From assembly GCA_947496465.1 (NCBI GenBank), contig CANMCX010000014.1, forward strand, positions 1 to 64,000: a stretch of DNA of 64,000 bases, written 5' to 3'. Both the position numbers and the translations under genes were made by a program. This DNA is from Marinifilum_A sediminis. Lineage in GTDB: Bacteria > Bacteroidota > Bacteroidia > Bacteroidales > Marinifilaceae. The notes under the pieces were generated by a model that was given only the letters and a program-made list of their open reading frames with translations, searched no databases and was not told the DNA's origin. Position 1 is the first letter of the stretch. Every line of letters starts with the position of its first letter. Below, in pieces: positions 1 to 8,853 of this stretch.

Positions 1-153
1 CCCCTTAACTCAATTGTCATAGGTGGTCAAGTCGATTGTCATACCCCCTTAACTCAATTGTCATAGGTGGTCAAGTCAATTGTAACACCCCCTTAACTCA
101 ATTGTCATAGGTGGTCAAGTCAATTGTAACACCCTCTTAACTCAATTGTCATA
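1..153. repeat. 44-bp tandem repeat made of two related 22-bp halves
   Basis: Three successive units begin at 1, 44 and 88 (43, 44 and 44 bp), and a partial fourth runs from 132 to 153. Each unit has two similar 22-bp halves, one built on cttaactcaattgtcata and one on ggtggtcaagtcaattgt. More degenerate half-units (cttaagccattttccat, cttaaaccaatttccat) continue to about 222. The array is cut by the window edge, so its full length is unknown. There are no unique spacers, so it is not a CRISPR array. Multiple short terminal repeats of this kind occur at ends of some insertion sequences such as the IS21 family. No transposase is visible here, so a mobile-element end is only a guess. Confidence 0.85.
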
Positions 154-222
154 TCCTCTTAAGCCATTTTCCATTGTCCTTAAGTCCATTTCCATACCTC
201 CTTAAACCAATTTCCATTAGTT

Positions 223-920
223 ATCAAATCGATAGGAAGTGGTATTCCATCCGTTTTGTTTGCTCTGATCCTTGTTCTCATGGTGGCTCCCCCTTTGTGA
301 TTTGTTCTTGTCATCACATTTGGGAGCGCTATGGAGAGTATTGAAGTGCATCACATCGTTTCCAATCTATTGCAAAGCAATTGCCAACAGGCAATGACTG
401 CTCGTATTCCTCTTTGGGGAATAGTCTTAGAATCTGAAACGATTTTTGAAGATTGTGAGTCTAATTCTGTAGTTCACGAATTAGCTCACCTGCGCACCAG
501 AACGGGTGCACAATTCGGGATGATTGAAATTTTTAAGTTACCGCAGTCAACGGTTTTCTGTAGTTTCTGTTTTGTTTTCATCAGAAGGAATTTTACATTC
601 TGTGTTCAAGTTTTACCTCAATTGTTTGTTTCAATCTGCACCTTCTCTATTGAACACCTATACAATTTATAAATTTTATAGTTAAAAAGAAACATTTTAA
701 TGCTTTTTTAACATTCTCATGATCACAATGATAAGTGACTTTCTGAATGCCTCACCTTGGTCCTCTCCTTAAAGAGAGGAAGTAGTTGGCATATAAAATG
801 AACAGCAGACTTTTTATTTCTTGAGATATTCTTTAGGCAAATTTCCAATCACCCCTCTCCCTATCGGGATCTCCCCTGAAAGGGAGAAATTCAACAATCA
901 ACTTTAGTTCTTAAAGCCGT
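223..920. other. Gene-poor stretch, no credible gene
   Basis: A 113-codon open frame at 331-672 on the plus strand has no recognisable domain, a composition unlike the neighbouring proteins and no promoter or terminator around it, so it is not called. The stretch holds short G/A-rich hairpin-like pieces, for example cctctccttaaagagagg near 760 and ctctccctatcgggatctcccc near 857. They resemble the dispersed repeats further right. It looks like decayed or repeat-derived intergenic DNA. Confidence 0.5.
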
Positions 921-1037
921 GTTCCTCTCTCCTTGAGGAGAGAGATAGAGTGAGGTATTGACCGTTCCTCTACTTCAGAAGAGAAAGTTATTGGCGCCCC
1001 AAACGGAATGATTAATGTGGGTGGAGAACCCATAGGT
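921..1037 (+). repeat. 117-bp dispersed repeat, copy A
   Basis: This begins with gttcctctctccttgaggag and ends with gagaacccataggt. It matches copy B at 1468-1584 over the same 117-bp length with only scattered differences. The first part is a small hairpin (ctctccttgaggagag). A second shared block, agcccgtctggcttgaggac, lies at 1301-1320, so the original repeat was probably several hundred bp long. An 86-codon minus-strand open frame at 1062-1322 falls inside the extended repeat. It is more likely repeat-derived than a conserved gene. Confidence 0.8.
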
Positions 1038-1467
1038 CTGATCAATATCATGGAAAAAAATTCATTTGAATCGAAGATGGATCCGCATCAGATAAAAATC
1101 ACGTAAAGAAAATCGGATGAGTGAAGCGTAAAAAAACTGGCGTGTTTGAGGAACGTTAGGCTCGATCCCGATAAAATCGGGACCAGCATAGCTGGAGAGA
1201 CTAAAAGGACGAGTTCCAGGTTTTAGCGAAATGATCCGTTTTTTAGTGATTTTTTCTGCCGCGGTAGACTTTTGCTTACTTTTTGTCATTAAAAAGTAAG
1301 AGCCCGTCTGGCTTGAGGACAAATCAAATTTTAATTCATCATTATGAAAACACCCTTTTGCCTGTAGGCATTTTCCCTAAAAGGGAAAACACATCTCGTA
1401 AATGAAAGAATTAATTTAGAGTTACCTAAGCTCTGGAATTCATGATTGGCTAATCTCTTGGAGCAGT

Positions 1468-1584
1468 GTTCCTTTCCCCTTCAGGAGAGAGATAGAGTGA
1501 GGTTTTGATCGTTCCTCTATTTCAGAAGAGAAAGTTATTGGCGCCCCAAACGGAATGAGCAATGTAGGTGGGGAACCCATAGGT
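1468..1584 (+). repeat. 117-bp dispersed repeat, copy B
   Basis: Direct copy of 921-1037 with the same ends. It is followed at 1724-1743 by the block agcccgtccggcttgaggac, which differs at one base from 1301-1320. The spacing between the two shared blocks is about 256 bp here and 380 bp in copy A, so the copies have diverged by insertion or deletion. No coding function is apparent. Confidence 0.8.
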
Positions 1585-1771
1585 GAAAATGATGACAAAA
1601 AAAGAAATTCTGTGAAGTGAGGTACGAACTGAACTATTATTTCTTTTCATCAGTAAGCCGTGATGGGTCACCGAATGCTTTCTCCTAGACTTTTTGATTC
1701 CTTTGTGGTAATGACAAAAGAATAGCCCGTCCGGCTTGAGGACAAAATCAAAAATAGATCTCTTGGAACCG

Positions 1772-1810
1772 TGTTCCTTTCTCCTTCAGGAGAAAGTTAG
1801 AATGAGGTAT
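1772..1810 (+). repeat. Fragment of the dispersed repeat
   Basis: Only the first 39 bp or so of the 117-bp repeat is present (gttcctttctccttcaggag, then aatgaggtat). It ends immediately before the terminator of the butyrate kinase gene. This is a third, truncated copy in under 1 kb. Confidence 0.65.
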
Positions 1811-1842
1811 AAAAAAAGCCCTCGGTGATTACCGAAGGCTTT
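1811..1842 (-). terminator. Rho-independent terminator of buk
   Basis: Read on the minus strand, the stem AGCCTTCGGT / ACCGAGGGCT is followed by a run of seven T. It lies about 25 bp beyond the buk stop codon. Confidence 0.85.
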
Positions 1843-1864
1843 CGCAATTAGAAATAAGCAATTC

Positions 1865-2941
1865 CTAATTGTATACTTTAGGTTCTATTTCGTTTCTCAA
1901 TACCATGTATCCGTTCATCGCTAGAGCTTTCATTTCGTCCTCACCAGGATAAACAACTACAGGAGCGATAAATGAAACCATATCTTTCACGTAGTTTACC
2001 AAATCAGGATTGTGAGCAATACCACCGGTTAGTAATATTCCATCAACATCACCTTTTAGTACGGCTGCCATTTCACCAATCGATTTTGCTACCTGATACG
2101 ACATCGCATCCTGAATCAATTTTGCTTTTGCATCACCATCTTTGGCTTTCAACTCAATCTCGTAAGCGTCGTTAGTTCCCATGTGAGCAACTAGTCCACC
2201 TTCACCTTTGATCATTTTCTTCAAATCATCAAGAGTATAGTCCCCGCTAAAACAGATTTTAGCTAAAGCACCTGCTGGCAATGTACCCGAACGCTCTGGT
2301 GAGAAAGGTCCTTCTCCATCCAATGCATTGTTTACATCAATTACTTTACCTTTAAGGTGAGCACCTACAGAGATACCACCACCAAGGTGAGCCACGATTA
2401 CATTGATATCTTCGTATTTTTTATCAACAGATTGAGCAAATGCACGACCTATTGCTTTCTGATTTAAAGCGTGAAAGATAGATACTCTCTGAAATTCAGG
2501 ATGACCAGAAACTCTGGCAACATCAATCATTTCGTCAACCACTACAGGATCGGCAATATAAGCCTTAGCCTTTGGTAGCGACTGAGCAATATTATCTGCA
2601 ATTAGTCCACCAAGATTACTAGCGTGTTCTCCTAAAACTCCAACTTTCAAGTCCTCTTTCAGGCGATCGTTTACTTCATAGATACCAGATTCGATTGGCT
2701 TTACCAAACCACCTCGACCCACTACTGCTTCGATCAAATCAATTTGAATTTCAGCATCCACCATCTCTTGCATGATGATATTCTTACGAAATTCGAATTG
2801 CTCTGAAATTTGATTGTACTGAGAAAGTTCTTCTGCCGTGTGCTTGATATTCTTCAAGAAAACAGACTTATCTCCTTGAAATACTGCAATTTTAGTAGAT
2901 GTAGATCCGGGATTAATTGCTAAGATTCTACGAGTTTCCAT
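1865..2941 (-). CDS. buk: Butyrate kinase
   Basis: The 358-residue protein should catalyse ATP + butyrate (or a branched-chain acid) to the acyl phosphate, reversibly, in the cytoplasm. In fermenters the reverse direction makes ATP from butyryl phosphate. ASKHA-fold motifs of the acetate/butyrate kinase family are present: NPGSTST at residues 10-16, VVGRGG at 73-78, DPVVVDE at 131-137, HALNQKA at 157-163, AHLGGGIS at 184-191 and a LLTGGIAH phosphate-binding loop near the C-terminus. Length fits butyrate kinase (about 355) rather than acetate kinase (about 400). The usual partner phosphate butyryltransferase is not next to it, and the gene has its own promoter and terminator. Isobutyrate kinase is a possible alternative specificity. 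Confidence 0.93.
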   Translation of the reverse strand: METRRILAINPGSTSTKIAVFQGDKSVFLKNIKHTAEELSQYNQISEQFEFRKNIIMQEMVDAEIQIDLIEAVVGRGGLVKPIESGIYEVNDRLKEDLKVGVLGEHASNLGGLIADNIAQSLPKAKAYIADPVVVDEMIDVARVSGHPEFQRVSIFHALNQKAIGRAFAQSVDKKYEDINVIVAHLGGGISVGAHLKGKVIDVNNALDGEGPFSPERSGTLPAGALAKICFSGDYTLDDLKKMIKGEGGLVAHMGTNDAYEIELKAKDGDAKAKLIQDAMSYQVAKSIGEMAAVLKGDVDGILLTGGIAHNPDLVNYVKDMVSFIAPVVVYPGEDEMKALAMNGYMVLRNEIEPKVYN

Positions 2942-2985
2942 TAGTTAAGTATATGTTTGTGTTTATGTTGTTTCTCTATTTGTCG

Positions 2986-2993
2986 CAAAATTA
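2986..2993 (-). promoter_or_regulatory. Candidate -7 box upstream of buk
   Basis: The minus strand reads TAATTTTG, matching the Bacteroidota -7 consensus TAnnTTTG, and would give a leader of roughly 38 nt. No convincing -33 box was found at the usual spacing. Confidence 0.45.
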
Positions 2994-3262
2994 CCAAACT
3001 AGATTAACAATTAACAGAAAACAGACAGTTTTTAAGTGTAATTTTGTAATTAAAATTGATTTTAAGTTACAATTTGACACTAAAACTTTAAATTCACTTA
3101 AACATTTACATCTTGAACGAATACTATCCTAATAAATTGGCGCTTCGCTCATATCTAGTGTATTTGCCGCAAGTTCCTATTCCTCGTTAGAATATTACTT
3201 ACTATGAAAGTTGTTTGGGACGCAATTGGTCTTGAACTAAGCCAATAGAAAGGTAGAATCAA
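2994..3262. other. Intergenic, nothing further seen
   Basis: AT-rich DNA between buk and the serine hydrolase gene. I see no coding frame with family features and no clear terminator hairpin for the downstream end of the serine hydrolase gene. Confidence 0.5.
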
Positions 3263-4600
3263 TTAACTCCATTCATCAAACTGCGGAAGTTTATCCAAGG
3301 CAATCACATCTGGTTTTGCTTCGAAATGATCAAACAAATCGTTTGAAGGCCATTCTTTAACCGAACGCATTACACGTCGCATCAAAACACTAAGATCACG
3401 AGTAAAATCAGATCCTCTCCAGGTAGAACTATTGGTGATAATTACAAAGCTGTACCCACCTACCTGATGCTTTAATAGTGCAGAACTTCCTGCAAGGGTT
3501 CCGGTTCTCCACCAGGTTTTTGTTCTTGTTCCTTTCCATCCAATTGGACTGTGACCGTTCTTATTTGGAGTAGTCATGTAGGTAATACTCTTCTTCGAAA
3601 GTACATCCGGATGAGAACTTTCCCCATCGATGGCAAGCATAAACTTCATCAATTCGGCAGCCGATGCTACCCAACCGCCAGCACCACCCAATTCTTCAAT
3701 ATTGTTTCCACCATTTGATCTGAAAACTGTTTTTCCTGATCCATCAAAGGCTGAAATTTTAATTGCATTGGATTGCTCGTAATAGTTCACCTCATTAGAG
3801 AAATGATCATCCTGTAAGTTTTTCCCTAAATGCATATCGAAAATACCTGCAGGATTTAAAATATGTGTCTTCACGTAATCCTCATAATCTTCACCTGAAG
3901 CTTTCTCTACAATTTTTTCAAGAATCACATAGCCTAAATTGGAATATCCTCCTCTACTTCCAGGAGTAAAATGAAGTCTTCTTGAAAGGGCAAACTGTAT
4001 GGTAGTTTCGGCGCTAATTGGTGGTTCCACCTTCATCTTTTTAGCTATAGATAAAGGTAAAAACATAGGATCACCATATTTACTCGAATATCCAGCCGAA
4101 TGACGTAACAGATGTTCAACGGTAATGCGCTTTGATCTTTTGTCTCTTATTTTTAAATAAATGGAATCATTCAAAATTCCATGCTCTCCAAAAGCATAAT
4201 CATCAAGATGAAGTTTTCCTTCCTCTTTCAATTTCATGATTGCTGTGGCTGTAATCAATTTAGAAACGCTAGCAATACGGAACAAATGCGAAGGCTCTAC
4301 TGGCTCCTCATTTTCCACATTAGCATATCCGTATCCTTTGGCAAAGATTAATTTTTCATCCTTAACCACTGCAACGGTAGCTCCTGCTACTTCCCACTTT
4401 CTTAAAAATCTGTTGATTAAACGATCCGCTCTGGCAGTTTTTACACTTTCCGAAAGATTATTTGATAATCGGTGTGAAACCGCTTCGATACTCTTATCGA
4501 TAGGAATTGCCTCGGCTCCCTGTTTTGAGAAACTAAAATTCCGATCTAAAAAGACCAGAAGTACTATTATTAGAAAAGAAAATATTCTTCTTACAATCAT
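3263..4600 (-). CDS. Serine hydrolase of the class C beta-lactamase family
   Basis: The 445-residue protein starts with a hydrophobic segment (residues 4-18), giving a signal peptide or membrane anchor, so it acts in the envelope. The penicillin-binding fold of the beta-lactamase/esterase/D-aminopeptidase family is indicated by SVSK at 111-114 (nucleophile Ser111 and Lys114), YSN at 219-221 and a WWRTG segment near the C-terminus replacing the usual KTG or HxG box. Such proteins hydrolyse esters, D-amino-acid peptides or beta-lactams, and substrate cannot be told from sequence. It stands alone between buk and the cyclase gene. Confidence 0.85.
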   Translation of the reverse strand: MIVRRIFSFLIIVLLVFLDRNFSFSKQGAEAIPIDKSIEAVSHRLSNNLSESVKTARADRLINRFLRKWEVAGATVAVVKDEKLIFAKGYGYANVENEEPVEPSHLFRIASVSKLITATAIMKLKEEGKLHLDDYAFGEHGILNDSIYLKIRDKRSKRITVEHLLRHSAGYSSKYGDPMFLPLSIAKKMKVEPPISAETTIQFALSRRLHFTPGSRGGYSNLGYVILEKIVEKASGEDYEDYVKTHILNPAGIFDMHLGKNLQDDHFSNEVNYYEQSNAIKISAFDGSGKTVFRSNGGNNIEELGGAGGWVASAAELMKFMLAIDGESSHPDVLSKKSITYMTTPNKNGHSPIGWKGTRTKTWWRTGTLAGSSALLKHQVGGYSFVIITNSSTWRGSDFTRDLSVLMRRVMRSVKEWPSNDLFDHFEAKPDVIALDKLPQFDEWS

Positions 4601-4879
4601 CTACAAAATATTGATTCAACATGCACTCCCAACATCACAACTCATTCTTTCAATAAGTTAGCATGTACCTTTGTACTTAATTCGCTACAAAAATGTTTAT
4701 ATTTTTTTGAAATACCATTCTAAATTAAACGCAATTTAAATATAGTAAAAATAATAACACTTGTCCCAATAATATGCTTTTTAATCCAAACAATACACTC
4801 ATTCATCACACCAATAAAGTCTATCAAATCTAATTTAGAAAGATTATTCCCAATTGGGTATTCTAAACAAGACAAGAAC
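4601..4879. other. Intergenic, no gene seen
   Basis: Very AT-rich sequence upstream of the serine hydrolase gene, presumably carrying its promoter. I could not assign boxes with confidence, and no coding frame is supported. Confidence 0.45.
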
Positions 4880-4913
4880 AAAGCCTATCGAAAATAGAAT
4901 AACGACAGGCTTT
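4880..4913 (-). terminator. Hairpin downstream of the cyclase gene
   Basis: The minus strand reads AAAGCCTGTCG, a loop, then CGATAGGCTTT: an 11-bp stem with one G-T pair. It lies about 65 bp beyond the cyclase stop codon. The T run after the stem is short, so efficiency is uncertain. Confidence 0.55.
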
Positions 4914-4977
4914 ACAATTTATTTTAAAGGATGATTCAATTTTGTGCAGAAGTTAACTTGAATACTTGCCCATACAT

Positions 4978-6261
4978 TTATCCAACATTGAACACATTCA
5001 CTTTTTCATCAATCCCTTTGAGTTTAACCAATCCTAAATCAGACAATTCGGACTTGGAATCCAACAAATCGGCAATTTGCTTGCTAATTAAAAACTGAGT
5101 TTTAAATTTCTTATTTAATTGTTCTATACGAGAAGCCATTATTACATTCTTGCCGGCAATAGAAAATTGTTTGCGAATTTCGTTCCCAATATTTCCGGTA
5201 ACCACTTCACCACAATGCAATCCGATCCCAACCTTTGTCGAATCACCATTCTCCTCCATTTTAAGATGATTAATAGCTTCGATAATCTCAATACCCGCAT
5301 GATAGGAATCATTGGCGTGATTCTCGTTTTTTACCGCAATACCGAATGAGGCCATGAATCCATCTCCAAGAATCTGATGAATGATTCCATTGTTCTTTTC
5401 GATGATTCGAATCAAAGGATCGAATATGGCATTCTGAAACTCAATCGTCTCTTCAGGACTCTGATGATCTGCCATAAGGGTAAAGTTTCGAATATCCAGA
5501 AACATGATCGATCCCGTCACTTTGTGCCCTACGGAATCATTTCTGTGCAAAATCAATTCATTGGCAACATCTTTAGACAACTGCTGCCCTAATAAGGATT
5601 CAATTTCTTTCTGATCCTCTACACTTTCCAAGTAATTATTCACCCTCTTTTTAATTTCGGAAGCTACAACTCCTGCCACAATACCAGCTAAGAACAATCC
5701 AATACTTCGCATTGTGTATATCTCTTGTAATTGCTCAATATCTTTATCGGGTTGCAAATATTCTATACCCCAAAAAGCAACTGAAAAATACCCAACAGCA
5801 GCCAGTAAACCAGCACCTAGCGAAATCTTAAAATCAAGATGCATAGCTGATAAGGTTAATAACAAGAAATAAAATAACAAGCCATCATACTCCAAAATTA
5901 AAAGAGAATAATCGTATTTAATAGCATGATAAAGCACTATTGCTGGCAAACCAAATTCAAGTAATAGATTTAGAATTAATATTCGTTTAGGAACAGAGAT
6001 ATTATTCTTAATAGAATAAGTTAAACGCAAAAAAACAAACAACTCAAAAGCACAAAATAAAAGCCACCAAAAAACTAAGCTTGAAATATATTGATCTTGA
6101 TTCAGAAAATTTCGAAGCAAGTTTGGAGCCAAATAGTGAAGAACAGGAAGTGTTAATGAACCAATAATAAATAAGCCTAGTATTATTCCAACCCTTTTAC
6201 GCTCAATTTTAAGAAATTCAGGGTGCAATGGTTCGTTAAAATGATGATGACGATGAAGCAT
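4978..6261 (-). CDS. Membrane-bound class III nucleotide cyclase
   Basis: The 427-residue protein has about six hydrophobic segments in residues 24-200, a short linker helix, then a class III adenylate/guanylate cyclase domain (about 245-427). Metal-binding Asp256 (FLDIRNFT) and Asp300 (LGDGF) and the transition-state Arg378 (ASRIE) are present. The residues that usually choose the base differ: Gln296 stands where adenylate cyclases have Lys, Lys371 where they have Asp, and Ile375 where a transition-state Asn is usual. The product could therefore be cAMP, but this is not assured. The gene follows the channel gene by 23 bp and is probably co-transcribed with it, suggesting that its product gates that channel. 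Confidence 0.85.
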   Translation of the reverse strand: MLHRHHHFNEPLHPEFLKIERKRVGIILGLFIIGSLTLPVLHYLAPNLLRNFLNQDQYISSLVFWWLLFCAFELFVFLRLTYSIKNNISVPKRILILNLLLEFGLPAIVLYHAIKYDYSLLILEYDGLLFYFLLLTLSAMHLDFKISLGAGLLAAVGYFSVAFWGIEYLQPDKDIEQLQEIYTMRSIGLFLAGIVAGVVASEIKKRVNNYLESVEDQKEIESLLGQQLSKDVANELILHRNDSVGHKVTGSIMFLDIRNFTLMADHQSPEETIEFQNAIFDPLIRIIEKNNGIIHQILGDGFMASFGIAVKNENHANDSYHAGIEIIEAINHLKMEENGDSTKVGIGLHCGEVVTGNIGNEIRKQFSIAGKNVIMASRIEQLNKKFKTQFLISKQIADLLDSKSELSDLGLVKLKGIDEKVNVFNVG

Positions 6262-6284
6262 GTTGCTTAATTTTAACTTAACAA

Positions 6285-7583
6285 TTAAATATATCTTTCC
6301 TCTCTCGATTTAGATTTAACCAATATTTTCTCAGCTATTTCCGGATACTTCTTTAATACCTTATCAAACTCTTTTCGGTGTAATTCATAAATATCCGAAT
6401 AACCTATTGAGACAACTGTTGCCGTCCTTTCTGTTTTTTTAAACATGGCAATTTCGCCCATAAAATCACCCGTTCTAAGTATAGTCAGCTGTTTTAACTC
6501 ATCTGCTGAAAGAACTTTCAATTTGCCTCTTTGCACAAAAAACATCGATTTTCCTTTATCTCCAGCTCGAAACAAATAATCTCCTGGTGTTAATATCATC
6601 GGCTTTAGATATTGAGCGATTTCTCGCACGAACTGATCATCAACACTCTCAAATAGTGTAATATCTTTAATTACATTTTTCTTAAACTCTAACTGCAGTT
6701 CATTCCTTAAGCCAAATGGAAGAGCGTCCATTAGCTCCGATTCGTCGTATCCTAATTTTTGCTTTAACTCATAAGTAAAATAGTCTCCAATACGATGCTC
6801 CAAATCCTTTGATATTTCCTGATAATGAATCAAAGCACGCAGCTTTTCCATATTGTCGATAAAACGCTGTTCTGCAGGATTTTTCTTGGTAAAAACTCCA
6901 ACGATACTACCAACCAACAAAGCAAGCAAAGCCACACCTGAGAATTGCAAGATAATATTAAACAGCATTTCTAAATTGCCATGTGGTACAATATCTCCAT
7001 ATCCAACCGATGTGATTGTACTTACGGTATAGTATAGAGCTTGCACATAATTATCCACATTTGAGAGCCCCGGCTCTATACCGTGAACCCTAACCCACAT
7101 ACATGCACACCAGTGCGAAAATAAAAATGTTCCGAATACCAACAACCAAAATAAGATGCTGGAAGTGTTTCGAATGTTTCGCATTTGAAAATGACGCATG
7201 GTTTGAAATACCTTCACCCATTTAAACAAACGCAAGAGTTGCCAAAGAGGTCCGGATAATAAAAATGCATAGGGTAAAACAGCTAATACATCTGCGATAA
7301 AATATTTCCAGGAAGAATAGGTATCCCAATAAACATCCTTCAAAACAGAATGACTCCTGATCTTTTTATATCGGTAAATATTAAAAAGTAAATCCAAAAG
7401 AAATAATCCAGAAATGCTAAAATCCAGTACCCAATACCACCTATTGGCTCTCAAATCGAATAAAAAATCCAATGGTAGTATACTAGCTTGAACCAAAACA
7501 GCTACTATTATAATTATCCTCCACGAAGAATCGAATGCGGACTTTAGACGTTTGCTTTGCATTTGGGTTAGAATTTCCATCAA
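6285..7583 (-). CDS. Cyclic-nucleotide-gated potassium channel-like protein
   Basis: The 432-residue protein has a six-helix voltage-sensor and pore region (residues 22-232) with the K+ selectivity filter TSVGYGD at 191-197, a helical C-linker (about 233-305), and a cyclic nucleotide-binding domain (about 309-410). The phosphate-binding cassette is well kept: FMGEIAMF at 374-381 and RTAT at 386-389, so it should bind cAMP or cGMP. The fourth helix carries several Arg/Lys (RLFKWVKVF...), as in voltage-sensor-like segments. Architecture and length match bacterial CNG channels of the SthK/MloK1 kind. It precedes the cyclase gene in the same transcription unit. Confidence 0.9.
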   Translation of the reverse strand: MMEILTQMQSKRLKSAFDSSWRIIIIVAVLVQASILPLDFLFDLRANRWYWVLDFSISGLFLLDLLFNIYRYKKIRSHSVLKDVYWDTYSSWKYFIADVLAVLPYAFLLSGPLWQLLRLFKWVKVFQTMRHFQMRNIRNTSSILFWLLVFGTFLFSHWCACMWVRVHGIEPGLSNVDNYVQALYYTVSTITSVGYGDIVPHGNLEMLFNIILQFSGVALLALLVGSIVGVFTKKNPAEQRFIDNMEKLRALIHYQEISKDLEHRIGDYFTYELKQKLGYDESELMDALPFGLRNELQLEFKKNVIKDITLFESVDDQFVREIAQYLKPMILTPGDYLFRAGDKGKSMFFVQRGKLKVLSADELKQLTILRTGDFMGEIAMFKKTERTATVVSIGYSDIYELHRKEFDKVLKKYPEIAEKILVKSKSREERYI

Positions 7584-7679
7584 ATAAACATGAATACATT
7601 AAATAACAATATCAAAAATAGATAAAAGCATTCTATTTATCGGTAAGTTGCAAAGCAAGCTTATTCCCTTTCCTCTATT

Positions 7680-8798
7680 TTAAGCAACTTTTTTATACCT
7701 ACTCACTGCAAAAGAAATCATTACAATTGAATACAAGGATAAGATTTGCAACTCCTTAAGGATATCAGTAAAACCGGATCCCTTCAACATTATCATTCTA
7801 ATGATCTTGATAAAATAGGCAACAGGATTCAAGAGATTCAGTTTTTGTGCCCAGTCAGGCATGCTTTCAACCGGAGTGAACAAGCCGCTCATCATTAAGA
7901 AAACCACCATAAAAAACCAGGCAATAAACATGGCTTGCTGTTGCGTATCTGTTTGTGTTGATATTAATAAACCAAATCCTAAAATGGTGAGCAAATAAAC
8001 AAAAGCAACCAAATAAATTAGCCAAACCGATCCCAATAAAGGAATTTTAAAAAGAAAGGCAGCGATTAACAAACCCAATCCCAATTCGAAAAAACCAATT
8101 ACCAAAAAGGGAATTAACTTGCCAATTAAGAACTGATATCTCTTTATCGGTGTCACATTTATCTGCTCTATTGTTCCAATTTCTTTTTCCCGAACCACAT
8201 TCATTGCAGATAAGAACAAGCCAACAACGGTGATCAATAATACCAAAATACCTGGCAGCATGTAAGGTATATATTTCATTTCTGGATTGTACAAATACGA
8301 ATAGGTACTTTGAATTTGTAAAATAGTATTATCCTTTCCTACTGAATTAATATTCGCATTCGTACTTTGATTGTATTCCTGAATTACAGAGTGAATGTAA
8401 GCATTGTAAAGTCCGGCAGCACTGGCATCAATCGCATTTACCAAAACCTGAATCGATGCACTTTCTTTTTTATCTATAGCTTTTCCAAATCCATTTTCAA
8501 ATTTAAGAACTGCATCAACCTTATCTCTAAACAATTCTTTTTCCGCCTCATCAATAGAAAAACCTGAACCTACTACCGTAAAAAAAGGAGAACCTCTGAA
8601 CTTGGATACGATTTGTCTGGAATGTGTTGACAAATCATTATCTACGACATAGATATTGGTGTTTTTCATTTCGTAGGTTGCCGCAAAAACCAAAACACAA
8701 AGCTGAATGATTGGCATTGCAAAAATAATTGGCAACATACTTTTGTTTCTAAAAATCTGTAGAAACTCCTTCTGTAATATGTATTTAATTGTTCTCAT
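7680..8798 (-). CDS. ABC-2 type permease subunit (second of two)
   Basis: The 372-residue membrane protein of the YhhJ/YbhS/YbhR family has one N-terminal helix, a periplasmic domain of about 130 residues, and five C-terminal membrane segments. The coupling-helix region VVREKEIGTIEQINVTP is typical of ABC2_membrane_3 permeases. It is the last gene of the efflux operon and would form the channel with the preceding permease, driven by the two ATPases upstream. By analogy with YbhGFSR the exported compounds are probably drugs or other toxic amphiphiles, but the substrate is unknown. Confidence 0.88.
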   Translation of the reverse strand: MRTIKYILQKEFLQIFRNKSMLPIIFAMPIIQLCVLVFAATYEMKNTNIYVVDNDLSTHSRQIVSKFRGSPFFTVVGSGFSIDEAEKELFRDKVDAVLKFENGFGKAIDKKESASIQVLVNAIDASAAGLYNAYIHSVIQEYNQSTNANINSVGKDNTILQIQSTYSYLYNPEMKYIPYMLPGILVLLITVVGLFLSAMNVVREKEIGTIEQINVTPIKRYQFLIGKLIPFLVIGFFELGLGLLIAAFLFKIPLLGSVWLIYLVAFVYLLTILGFGLLISTQTDTQQQAMFIAWFFMVVFLMMSGLFTPVESMPDWAQKLNLLNPVAYFIKIIRMIMLKGSGFTDILKELQILSLYSIVMISFAVSRYKKVA

Positions 8799-8853
8799 TC
8801 TATTATTTGTAAGTCAAGCATCTAAAATCAAGCGTTTAATTTCCCAATACAGT

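Noticed and set aside
1..222. Possible CRISPR array
   Set aside because: The repeats abut one another without unique spacers and decay steadily; no cas genes are present.
331..672. 113-codon open frame
   Set aside because: No family resemblance, odd composition, no promoter or terminator; its reverse strand is no better.
1062..1322. 86-codon open frame on the minus strand
   Set aside because: It lies inside the dispersed repeat. The second copy of the repeat does not preserve the frame length, so it is probably not a gene.
4978..7583. Calling the cyclase/channel pair a Pycsar defence system outright
   Set aside because: The effector is a full K+ channel with CNG architecture and no defence genes flank it; only the cyclase residues are unusual.
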